This document shows positions 27,726 to 34,635 of a DNA stretch of 64,000 bases, piece after piece. Origin of the DNA: Lentzea cavernae. Its GTDB lineage: Bacteria > Actinomycetota > Actinomycetes > Mycobacteriales > Pseudonocardiaceae. The stretch spans positions 60,925-124,924 of the forward strand of contig NZ_BNAR01000021.1 of NCBI RefSeq assembly GCF_014653695.1, given 5' to 3'. The notes beneath the pieces are model-generated. The model worked only from the letters and a program-made list of their open reading frames with translations. It was not told where the DNA came from and ran no database searches. The stretch's first letter is position 1, and every line of letters starts with the position of its first letter. A program made the position numbers and the translations under genes.

Positions 27726-27756
27726 AGGGGGAGCTTTCACTGTGGAAGCTCCCCCT
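27726..27756 (+). terminator. Hairpin terminator after the S1 protease gene
   Basis: A 10-bp stem (GGGGGAGCTT with AAGCTCCCCC, plus a flanking A-T pair) encloses a 9-base loop 14 bases after the stop. It lies between convergent genes and may also stop the GbsR/MarR-type gene. Confidence 0.75.
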
Positions 27757-27767
27757 TCGCCGTCGTG

Positions 27768-28265
27768 TCAGGAAGTCCGCTCGTCGAGCCACTTCTCGCG
27801 GTGCACGCGCCACCGGTCCAGCAACGTGCCGAGCTCGCCGTGCACGAACCGGAAGAACTCGCGCGTCTCGTCCAGCCGTGCCCCCGCCGCGGAGTCGGAC
27901 CCGAGCGCCGAGACGCCCTCGCCGAGCACCTCGTCGATCATGCCGAGCATCTGGTCCTTGCGGAACGTCGTCTCGTACCAGACGTTGTCGCGCATCCGGA
28001 AGACGTCGCGGCGTGACCCCGGCTCGCGCTCACGGCTGACGATCTGCACGGTGGTCAGGTAGCGCACCGCGCCCGACACCGCCGCCGGGGAGATCTGCAG
28101 GAGCTCGGCGATCTCGGCCGCGGTGAGCCGTCCCGAGTCCGTCGTCAGCAGTGCCGCGAGGATGCGAGCCGGCATGCGGGGCACGCCGGTGTCCGCCAGG
28201 ATTCCGCCGAACCTCTCGACGAACTGGCTCACCGCCTGCGTGTCACGCTCCGTAGCACTCGTCAC
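27768..28265 (-). CDS. GbsR/MarR-type winged-helix transcriptional regulator
   Basis: The 165-aa product from GTG 28265 has a winged-helix DNA-binding region (RILAALLTTDSGRLTAAEIAELLQISPAAVSGAVRYL, quoted only as the span about 35-72) and helical dimerisation ends, like GbsR/MarR-type regulators beside ABC exporters. It is divergent from such an exporter, and a palindrome in the gap overlaps the exporter's -35 box. It most likely represses the exporter and responds to a compound carried by it. Longer in-frame starts (up to 28562) would run through the promoter region and into the ABC gene and are rejected. Confidence 0.8.
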   Translation of the reverse strand: MTSATERDTQAVSQFVERFGGILADTGVPRMPARILAALLTTDSGRLTAAEIAELLQISPAAVSGAVRYLTTVQIVSREREPGSRRDVFRMRDNVWYETTFRKDQMLGMIDEVLGEGVSALGSDSAAGARLDETREFFRFVHGELGTLLDRWRVHREKWLDERTS

Positions 28266-28311
28266 GGCGGCATCATCCCTTTCGTCAGCCGATCGGGCAA
28301 AATTTACATGC

Positions 28312-28340
28312 TTCACGAAGTTGTGAAACAAGCGTAGCTT
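28312..28340 (+). promoter_or_regulatory. Operator and promoter of the ABC exporter operon
   Basis: TTCACG (28312-28317) as -35 and TAGCTT (28335-28340) as -10 are separated by 17 bases, and ATG 28348 follows seven bases after the -10, so the transcript is probably leaderless. An inverted repeat TTCAC GAAGTT GTGAA (28312-28327) overlaps the -35, an ideal place for repression by the divergent GbsR/MarR-type regulator. Confidence 0.55.
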
Positions 28341-28347
28341 ACCGGCC

Positions 28348-29235
28348 ATGACATCTGCGATATCCGTGTCGGGCCTGGTGAAGACCTTCGGCCCGACGCG
28401 TGCACTGGACGATCTAGACCTGGACGTCCAGACCGGTGAGGTGCACGGCTTCCTGGGGCCGAACGGCTCCGGCAAGTCGACGACGATCCGGATCCTCCTC
28501 GGCCTGCTGCGTGCCGACTCCGGCACCGCGCGGCTGCTCGGCGGCGACCCGTGGAAGGACACCGCGGCTCTGCACCGCCGGCTCGCCTACGTCCCCGGCG
28601 ACGTGAACCTCTGGCCCAACCTGACCGGCGGCGAGGTCATCGACCTGCTCGGACGGCTCCGCGGCGGCCTGAACCCCGCCCGCCGAGCGGAGCTCCTCGA
28701 GCGCTTCGAGCTCGACCCGCGCAAGAAGGGCCGCACCTACTCCAAGGGCAACCGGCAGAAGGTCGCGCTGGTCGCCGCCCTGTCGAGCGACGTCGAACTG
28801 CTGATCCTCGACGAGCCGACCTCGGGCCTCGACCCGTTGATGGAGGCCGTCTTCCAGGACTGCATCAACGACGAACGCCGGCGCGGCCGCACCGTGCTGC
28901 TGTCGAGCCACATCCTCGCCGAGGTCGAGGCGCTGTGCGACCGGGTCAGCATCATCCGCAGCGGCCACGTCGTCGAGACCGGCACGCTCGCCGACCTGCG
29001 GCACCTCACCCGCACGTCGATCTCGGCGGAGCTCGCGGCCCCGCCCAACGGCCTCGCGAACCTCGCCGGCGTGCACGACCTGGTCGCCGAGGGCAACCGG
29101 GTCAAGTTCGAGGTCGACTCGGACAAACTCGACCCCGTGCTCAAGCAGCTCGTGTCGACAGGTGTGCGCACGCTGACCTCCCAGCCGCCCACGCTGGAGG
29201 AGCTGTTCCTGCGCCACTACGAGGACGCGAAATGA
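28348..29235 (+). CDS. ABC exporter ATP-binding protein
   Basis: The 295-aa nucleotide-binding subunit has Walker A GPNGSGKST (about 38-46), Walker B LLILDEPTSGLDP and an H-loop SSH. The signature motif reads YSKGNRQK rather than LSGGQ, as in the drug-exporter subfamily of daunorubicin-type ATPases. The C-terminal 80 residues are the usual accessory domain. It overlaps the permease start by 4 bp (ATGA, 29232-29235), so the two form a complex. The substrate is unknown; the linked regulator suggests an antimicrobial or toxic compound. Confidence 0.9.
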   Translation: MTSAISVSGLVKTFGPTRALDDLDLDVQTGEVHGFLGPNGSGKSTTIRILLGLLRADSGTARLLGGDPWKDTAALHRRLAYVPGDVNLWPNLTGGEVIDLLGRLRGGLNPARRAELLERFELDPRKKGRTYSKGNRQKVALVAALSSDVELLILDEPTSGLDPLMEAVFQDCINDERRRGRTVLLSSHILAEVEALCDRVSIIRSGHVVETGTLADLRHLTRTSISAELAAPPNGLANLAGVHDLVAEGNRVKFEVDSDKLDPVLKQLVSTGVRTLTSQPPTLEELFLRHYEDAK

Positions 29236-30815
29236 TCGGCACCGGGAACCTCGTGCGGCTGGCACTGCGCCGCGACCGGATCCTGCTGCCCGTGTGGGTC
29301 CTGTTCCTGGTCGGCATCACGTACTCGACGACGACCGCGCTCGAGGAGCTGTACGCGACGGCCGAGTCGCGCGCACTGCTCGGTGTCACCGCGAACGCCA
29401 ACTCCGCCTTCCTCGCCATGCTCGGCCCGCTGCACGACTGGTCGTCGCTCGGCGGCCTGGTGGTGTGGCGCTGGGGCGTCTTCTCCGGTCTGTTCGTCGC
29501 GATCATGGCCATGCTCGTCGTCACCCGGCACACGCGCGCAGAAGAAGAGGCGGGCCGCACGGAGCTGATCGCCGCCACGGTCGTCGGACGGCACGCGCCG
29601 CTCGCCGCCGCGGTGGTCGTCGCGGGTGGCACGAGCCTGCTGATCGGCCTGCTCCAGGCGCTGGCGTTGGTCGGCAAGGGCCTCGACGCGGGAGGTTCGT
29701 TCGCGTTCGGCCTGTCCACGGCGTCGGTCGGGCTCGTGTTCACCGGGGTCAGCGCGCTCACCGCGCAGCTCTCGGAGAACTCGCGCGTGTCCAACGCGCT
29801 CGCGGGCGGGTTCCTCGGCGTCGTCTACCTGCTGCGCGCGGCGGGTGACGCGGCGGGCGAGTCGGGGCCGCAGTGGCTGACCTGGTTCTCGCCGATCGGC
29901 TGGACCGAGCACGTGCGGTCGTTCGCGGACAACAGGTTCTGGGTGCTGCTGCTCCCGCTGGCCGCGTTCGTCCTGCTGGTGGGCGTCTCGTCGGCCGTCG
30001 TGAGCCGCCGCGACGTGGGCCTCGGCCTGCTCGCGGCCCGGCTCGGGCCGCCGAACAGCACCATCGGCACGCCGTTCGGGCTGGCTTGGAGGTTGCAGAA
30101 GGGCTCGCTGATCGGCTGGTCCGTCGCGTTGTTCGCGGTGGGCGTGATCTACGGCAGCGTCGCGCAGGCCGTGGGGCAGATGGTGCAGGACAACCCGACG
30201 CTCGGGCAGATCGTCAGCAAGATCGGCGGGGCCGACGCGATGGTCGACGCGTTCTTCGCGACCATCACGCAGGTCCTGGGCCTGATCACGTCGATCTACC
30301 TGGTGCAGGCGATCCTGCGGCTGCGCTCGGAGGAGACCTCGTTCCGCGCGGAGCCGATCCTCGCCACCCCGGTCTCGCGCTGGGGCTGGGTCGCGTCGCA
30401 CGCGGTGTTCGCCCTGGTCGGCGGCGCGGTCGTGCTCGCCGCGTCCGGACTCGGGCTGGGCCTGGTCTACGGCCTGCAGATCGACGACGTGGGCACCGTC
30501 CTGCCGAAGCTGCTCGGCGCCGCACTGGTCCAGCTCCCCGCCGCGTGGGTGATCGCGGGCGTGGCGTTGGTGCTGTTCGGGCTGTTCCCGCAGCTCACGG
30601 GGGTGAGCTGGGCGGTGGTGTCGGTGTCGCTGGTGATCACGCTGCTCGGCCCGGCCCTGCAGCTCGACCAGTGGCTCGTCGACGTCTCGCCGTTCACGCA
30701 CGTCCCGAAGTACCCGGACATCACCTTCGGGCCGCTGGCGTGGCTCACAGCGGTGGCGGTGGTGCTCCTGGCGGCGGGGTTCGCCGGGTTCCGCCGGCGC
30801 GACCTGACCACGTGA
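29232..30815 (+). CDS. ABC exporter permease, 12-helix type
   Basis: The 527-aa polytopic membrane protein has roughly two sets of six hydrophobic segments (for example VWVLFLVGITYST, LLPLAAFVLLVGV, LGLITSIYLVQAIL) separated by a cytoplasmic loop near 285-300. This is the fused two-half permease pattern seen with drug-type ATPases. It is translationally coupled to the ATPase gene. Its last 71 bp overlap the 3' end of the convergent MFS gene. Confidence 0.88.
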   Translation: MIGTGNLVRLALRRDRILLPVWVLFLVGITYSTTTALEELYATAESRALLGVTANANSAFLAMLGPLHDWSSLGGLVVWRWGVFSGLFVAIMAMLVVTRHTRAEEEAGRTELIAATVVGRHAPLAAAVVVAGGTSLLIGLLQALALVGKGLDAGGSFAFGLSTASVGLVFTGVSALTAQLSENSRVSNALAGGFLGVVYLLRAAGDAAGESGPQWLTWFSPIGWTEHVRSFADNRFWVLLLPLAAFVLLVGVSSAVVSRRDVGLGLLAARLGPPNSTIGTPFGLAWRLQKGSLIGWSVALFAVGVIYGSVAQAVGQMVQDNPTLGQIVSKIGGADAMVDAFFATITQVLGLITSIYLVQAILRLRSEETSFRAEPILATPVSRWGWVASHAVFALVGGAVVLAASGLGLGLVYGLQIDDVGTVLPKLLGAALVQLPAAWVIAGVALVLFGLFPQLTGVSWAVVSVSLVITLLGPALQLDQWLVDVSPFTHVPKYPDITFGPLAWLTAVAVVLLAAGFAGFRRRDLTT

Positions 30816-31905
30816 CCACCGCGGGCACGGTGATCAGCAGCGCGGCCGGGACGAGGAACCCCAGCAGCGGATGGGACTGGTAGAGCGGCACGAACGCCAG
30901 CGGGGCCGCGGCGGCGCCCATGAAGCGCAGTGACTGCACGACACTGACGCTGCCGCCCCTGTTGGCGTTGTCGCTCTGCAGCACCAGGGCGTTCAGGCTC
31001 ACCAGCACGCCCTGCGCGGCGGCTCCGGTCAACGCCCACGCGATGACCGCGACCGCCGCGACCGGCGCCGTGCCCACCGCCGCGACGAGCCCCGCGCCCA
31101 GCGTCGCGCCGACGACCACGGTGGTCGCCGCGCCGAACCTGTCGATCGCCTTGCCGATCTGCCGGGCCGTCAGGAACCCGACGATGCCGAAGCCGGTGAG
31201 CAGCAGCCCGCGTTCACCGGCGCCGAGGCCGAACACGTCGTCGAGCCGGAACGCCACGAGGAACGACAACCCGCCCAGGCACCCCCAGCAGACGAACGCG
31301 ATGATCGCGGGCCGCAGCGTGCTCGGCACGAAAGCGCTGCGCAGGCTCGCGTCCCGCTCCGGCTCGGCCTCCGTCGCGGGCACCCCCAGCACCGCCAGCC
31401 CGACGGCCACGACGGCGATCACCACGAACGCCAGCCGCCAGTCGATCTCGGCGGTGAGCCCGCCGACGAGCGGGGCGGAGGTCTGCCCGGCCGCCTGCAT
31501 CGACCCGAACAGCCCGAGCGCGCGCCCGAGCTTCTCCTTCGGCGTCGACGCGGCGATGACCGCCAGCAGCACCGGGGTGGTGAACGAGTTCGCCGCGCCC
31601 TGCAGGGTGCGGGAGGCCAGCAGCACCTCGAACGTCCACGAGGAGGCGGCCAGCAGGGACGTCAGCGCGTAGGCGACGTAAGCGATCCGGACAGTCCGTT
31701 GTGGACCCCAGCGCTGCGCGAGCGTGCCGGAGGCCAGCATCAGCACGGCGAACGGCACGAGGTAGTACGTCAGCGTCGAGGCCGCCGAACCCGCCGACCG
31801 GCCGAAGCTGTCGCCGATCTCGGGCAGGATCGACGTCGTCACGGCACCGCCGAACGGCCCGATCAATGCGCCCGCGTACAACCCGGCGCGTGCCAACCGT
31901 CCCAA
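30745..31905 (-). CDS. MFS transporter (probable drug/solute exporter)
   Basis: The 386-aa product has about 12 membrane helices and the short form of the major facilitator fold. Marks include LTYYLVPFAVLMLASGTLAQRWG, with the conserved loop 2-3 (GTLAQRWGPQRT), and SRTLQGAANSF after helix 4. The start is a TTG at 31905 with GGAGG six bases upstream; no better start exists downstream before the first helix. The C-terminus is Pro-rich (TPPPGAPPPPL) and lies in the overlap with the ABC permease gene. The substrate is unknown. Confidence 0.85.
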   Translation of the reverse strand: MGRLARAGLYAGALIGPFGGAVTTSILPEIGDSFGRSAGSAASTLTYYLVPFAVLMLASGTLAQRWGPQRTVRIAYVAYALTSLLAASSWTFEVLLASRTLQGAANSFTTPVLLAVIAASTPKEKLGRALGLFGSMQAAGQTSAPLVGGLTAEIDWRLAFVVIAVVAVGLAVLGVPATEAEPERDASLRSAFVPSTLRPAIIAFVCWGCLGGLSFLVAFRLDDVFGLGAGERGLLLTGFGIVGFLTARQIGKAIDRFGAATTVVVGATLGAGLVAAVGTAPVAAVAVIAWALTGAAAQGVLVSLNALVLQSDNANRGGSVSVVQSLRFMGAAAAPLAFVPLYQSHPLLGFLVPAALLITVPAVVTWSGRAGGTRRTPPPGAPPPPL

Positions 31906-31962
31906 CGGACACCTCCGCCGCCCACCCTAGGACGGATGAGCGGCGGTGATCCCCGAAAGTGG

Positions 31963-31975
31963 TTAGTGTCGCTAA
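31963..31975. promoter_or_regulatory. Short inverted repeat TTAG-N5-CTAA upstream of the MFS gene
   Basis: TTAG TGTCG CTAA lies about 58 bases upstream of the MFS start and just 4 bases from the stop of the next minus-strand gene. MarR-type operators often have this form, but the arms are only 4 bp, so chance is possible. Confidence 0.2.
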
Positions 31976-31979
31976 GTTT

Positions 31980-32195
31980 TTAACCACCGAGCCCGGTGGT
32001 GAACTTCCGCGTCTGGTCCTGCACGTCGAAGAAGTTGTCCTGGAACGACTCCCGGACGTCGTTCATGGCCGTGTGGGGACCGTTCTCCCCGACGGAGTCG
32101 ACGGAGGAGAGAGGAGCTGCACTGGCGGGGGACACGGCCAACAGCACGCCGCCACCCGCAGCGAGACCGACAGCGATCTTGCGCACGAGAGACAC
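31980..32195 (-). CDS. Small secreted protein, 71 aa
   Basis: From GTG 32195, with AGGA a few bases upstream, the product is a signal peptide (MSLVRKIAVGLAAGGGVLLA, cleavage after SPASA) followed by a mature peptide of about 45 residues with charged and aromatic content (NDVRESFQDNFFDVQDQTRKF) and no Cys. An ATG at 32231 would add residues that do not fit a signal peptide. I do not recognise it. It lies downstream of the sigma factor pair but is separated from it by a terminator. Confidence 0.55.
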   Translation of the reverse strand: MSLVRKIAVGLAAGGGVLLAVSPASAAPLSSVDSVGENGPHTAMNDVRESFQDNFFDVQDQTRKFTTGLGG

Positions 32196-32274
32196 GGAGG
32201 TTCCTGTCTTGAGATGGATCTTGCTACCCATTCCTCGGCGTGTGGAAACCTCAACTCGATCACTCGGAAGCGTG

Positions 32275-32310
32275 AAAAAGCCGTCCCGATCCAAATGACC
32301 GAGACGGCTC
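32275..32310 (-). terminator. Rho-independent terminator after the sigma-factor operon
   Basis: On the minus strand GCCGTC and GACGGC pair across a loop of about 17 bases that can extend the stem, and CTTTTTC follows. It lies 21 bases after the stop of the sigma-factor partner gene and is one of the few hairpins here with a true T-run. Confidence 0.75.
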
Positions 32311-32330
32311 TTGACCAGCGCGGAGGACCG

Positions 32331-33059
32331 TCAGCGGGTGAGGTCGATCGGATCGTGGCTGCTGCTGCCCCGCGCGGTGTGCACCACGACCTCGAACGTG
32401 CCGACCTCGCCGCCCTCAGGACCCGGCCACCACGCGGTCCACCACCCGGCGCCGGTCCCCGCCGTGATCACCTGACCGCCGGCCAGCCGGATCTCGACCT
32501 TGGTGACGTCGGGTCCCATCCGGCCGACGACCCGGGAGTACTGCTCGTCGCCGCTGCCGCTCGAGCTCCACGTCTCGGTCTTCGCCCGGGCTCCTGCGAG
32601 AGGCTCGACCGGTCCGTCCGCGAGCACCTGGTAGTTGAAGACCTCCTCGCCGATGGCCATGCACTCGGCGAGGCCGGCGCCCTTCTTCAGGACCAGGATC
32701 GTCGCGGTCCCGCGCTGTTCGGCCAGCACGACGTCCGATGCCGCCGGCGCGCTCGCCCCCCACTCCGAGGCGCACGCGCGGGCCTGGGGGAGCACCAGGT
32801 CGGAGCCGGGCTGTCCGGGGGTGGGTGTCCACTTCGCGAACGCCTCGTCGGTGGCACCGGGAACGAGGGCGATCCCCGCCAGCACCCCCGCGGCGACCGC
32901 GGCCCCGGCGAGTCCGACGAGCGTCCGCCGCGGCCAGGCGGAGCGCCGGGAGGCGTGCGTGCCGCTGATGACGCGCTCGACGTGGGCGGTGGAGCGGATC
33001 CACTCCACCTGGTTCGGCTCGCGGTCGCGGGCGGGGTCCAGGTCCTTCAGTTCGGTCAT
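32331..33059 (-). CDS. Membrane partner of the sigma factor (candidate anti-sigma factor)
   Basis: The 242-aa protein has a short cytoplasmic part (1-43), one membrane helix (about 46-68, RTLVGLAGAAVAAGVLAGIALV) and an extracytoplasmic domain of about 170 residues containing Trp-rich WWTAWWPG. Its ATG overlaps the sigma-factor stop (TGATG), the usual coupling for a sigma and its regulator. It lacks the HxxxCxxC zinc motif of ZAS anti-sigma factors, so the anti-sigma role is inferred only from context and topology. Confidence 0.65.
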   Translation of the reverse strand: MTELKDLDPARDREPNQVEWIRSTAHVERVISGTHASRRSAWPRRTLVGLAGAAVAAGVLAGIALVPGATDEAFAKWTPTPGQPGSDLVLPQARACASEWGASAPAASDVVLAEQRGTATILVLKKGAGLAECMAIGEEVFNYQVLADGPVEPLAGARAKTETWSSSGSGDEQYSRVVGRMGPDVTKVEIRLAGGQVITAGTGAGWWTAWWPGPEGGEVGTFEVVVHTARGSSSHDPIDLTR

Positions 33060-33583
33060 CACGCGCGCGCTCCTGCTCGTTCGGGCATGGGGTTCAAGGC
33101 CTGCTCCAGTCGCCGCCGGGCGCGTGTGAGCCGCATCGCGAAGGTCGTGCGCCGGCACCGGAGCACCGTGGCGGCCTGGTCGGCGGTGAGGCCGTCGAAC
33201 GCCACCAGCGCCAGCACCTCGCGGTCGGCGGCGCTCAACGTCCGCCAGGCGCGGACCAGGTCGAGACGTGCCGCGACCCCGGCCGACCCGTCCGGCGTGA
33301 GCTCGTCGAACGACGACGCCACCCGCACGTCCAGCGCTCGTCTGCGCCGCAGGCCGCGGGTCTGGTTCGCCATGGTCCTGCGCGCCACCGCGAACAGCCA
33401 CGGCCGGGCGTCGTCCGGCACGTCGCCGAACCGCCGCCACGCGGTCAGGTAGACGGTGGAGACGACGTCCTCGGCCTCGGCGGGAGGCACCCGCCGTTCC
33501 ACGAACCGCAACAGGTCCGGGTACGTCCGGCGGTGCAGGTCCCGGAACCGGTCCTCCCTGCTGCCCGGTGGGGATTCGCTCAT
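33059..33583 (-). CDS. ECF-type RNA polymerase sigma factor
   Basis: The 174-aa product has sigma region 2 (LHRRTYPDLLRFVERRV, EAEDVVSTVYLTAWRR, PWLFAVARRTMANQ) and region 4 (LSAADREVLALVAFDGL, TADQAATVLRCRRTTFAMRL), with no region 3, so it is an extracytoplasmic-function type sigma factor. ATG 33583 (MSESPP) has GAGAGG upstream; a start at 33610 is possible. It is cotranscribed with the membrane protein that follows. Target promoters are unknown. Confidence 0.85.
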   Translation of the reverse strand: MSESPPGSREDRFRDLHRRTYPDLLRFVERRVPPAEAEDVVSTVYLTAWRRFGDVPDDARPWLFAVARRTMANQTRGLRRRRALDVRVASSFDELTPDGSAGVAARLDLVRAWRTLSAADREVLALVAFDGLTADQAATVLRCRRTTFAMRLTRARRRLEQALNPMPERAGARA

Positions 33584-33657
33584 GTCGTCCTCTCGGTCGT
33601 GACCCTTCACCTCCTACCTGTCCGGCAGGGCCGTGGCTGTCACACCCGGAAAACGAA

Positions 33658-33681
33658 GAAGGCCCCCTGGCGGGGGCCTTC
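33658..33681 (-). terminator. Terminator of the PAC2 gene
   Basis: A perfect 10-bp stem (GAAGGCCCCC with GGGGGCCTTC) with a 4-base loop lies directly after the PAC2 stop on the minus strand and is followed by TTCGTTTT, a good intrinsic terminator. Confidence 0.85.
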
Positions 33682-33684
33682 TGG

Positions 33685-34587
33685 CTACTGGCGCGGGCCG
33701 GTCGAGGGCCAGCCGGGACCACGCCCGCGACGGCGCAGGTAGCGCTCGAACTCCGCGGCGATGTCGTCACCTGATGCCTCGGTGATCTGCATGGCCGCGT
33801 CGCCGCGCTCCTCGAGGGCACGGACGTAGTTGCGCACGTCCTCGTCCTCGTCGGCCATCTCGGAGACCGTGCGCTCCCACTCCTCGGCCTGCTCCGGCAG
33901 CGCGCCGAGCGGGACCTCGATGTCGAGGACCTCCTCGACCCGGTGCAGCAGCGCGAGCGTGGCCTTGGGCGAGGGCGGCTGCGAGACGTAGTGCGGCACG
34001 GCGGCCCAGAACGAGATCGCCGGGATGCCCACCTGCACGCACGCGTCCTGGAACACGCCGACGATGCCGGTCGGGCCCTCGTACTTCGAGTGCTCCAGGC
34101 CGAACTTCTCGGCGGCGTCCGCGTCGTAGGCCGTGCCGGTGACCGGGACCGGGCGCGTGTGGGGCGTGTCCATCAGCAGAGCGCCCAGCGTCACCACCGT
34201 CGTCACCCCGAGGGCGTCGATGTGGCCCAGCAGTTCGGCGGCGAACTTGCGCCACCTCATGTTCGGTTCGATGCCGTGCACGAGGATCACGTCCACGTCG
34301 GAACCGGGAGGGCGGCACACCGACAGCCGCGTCGTCGGCCAGTCGACCCTGCGCGTGACACCGTCGACCAGGCGCACGGACGGGCGCGTCACCTGGAAGT
34401 CGTAGTAGTCGTCCGGGTCGATCTCGGCGAGCGGGGTGGCGTCCCAGGTGAGTTGGAGGTGCTCGATCGCGGTGCTGGCGGCGTCGCCTGCGTCGTTCCA
34501 GCCTTCGAACGCGCAGACCATGATCGGAGCCGTGAGCGGGATGCGCGGGTTCGAGGGGGTCGGGGATTCCTGGGACGGATCGTTCAC
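33685..34587 (-). CDS. PAC2 (proteasome assembly chaperone-like) family protein
   Basis: The 300-aa soluble protein belongs to the PAC2 family, named for eukaryotic proteasome assembly chaperone 2. Signatures are MVCAFEGWNDAGDAAS at the N-terminus, the VILVHGIEPNMRW segment, and TLGALLMDTPHTRPVPVTG. The bacterial function is unproven, although these genes occur near actinobacterial proteasome loci. The mycobacterial homologue (Rv2125) is likewise a neighbour of metH. The start is GTG 34587, six bases after a TAGTCT box (34594-34599), so the mRNA is probably leaderless. It is divergent from metH across 48 bp. Confidence 0.88.
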   Translation of the reverse strand: MNDPSQESPTPSNPRIPLTAPIMVCAFEGWNDAGDAASTAIEHLQLTWDATPLAEIDPDDYYDFQVTRPSVRLVDGVTRRVDWPTTRLSVCRPPGSDVDVILVHGIEPNMRWRKFAAELLGHIDALGVTTVVTLGALLMDTPHTRPVPVTGTAYDADAAEKFGLEHSKYEGPTGIVGVFQDACVQVGIPAISFWAAVPHYVSQPPSPKATLALLHRVEEVLDIEVPLGALPEQAEEWERTVSEMADEDEDVRNYVRALEERGDAAMQITEASGDDIAAEFERYLRRRGRGPGWPSTGPRQ

Positions 34588-34635
34588 GGCGCCAGACTAC
34601 GGGTTCCGCCGGTCAACTCATCGTAGGCTTGGCCC

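Noticed and set aside
34594..34616. Damage-type promoter at the PAC2 gene (TTGACCGGC-N8-TAGTCT)
   Set aside because: Spacing and -10 fit, but only about 5 of 9 positions of the -35 part match, so it is more likely an ordinary promoter.
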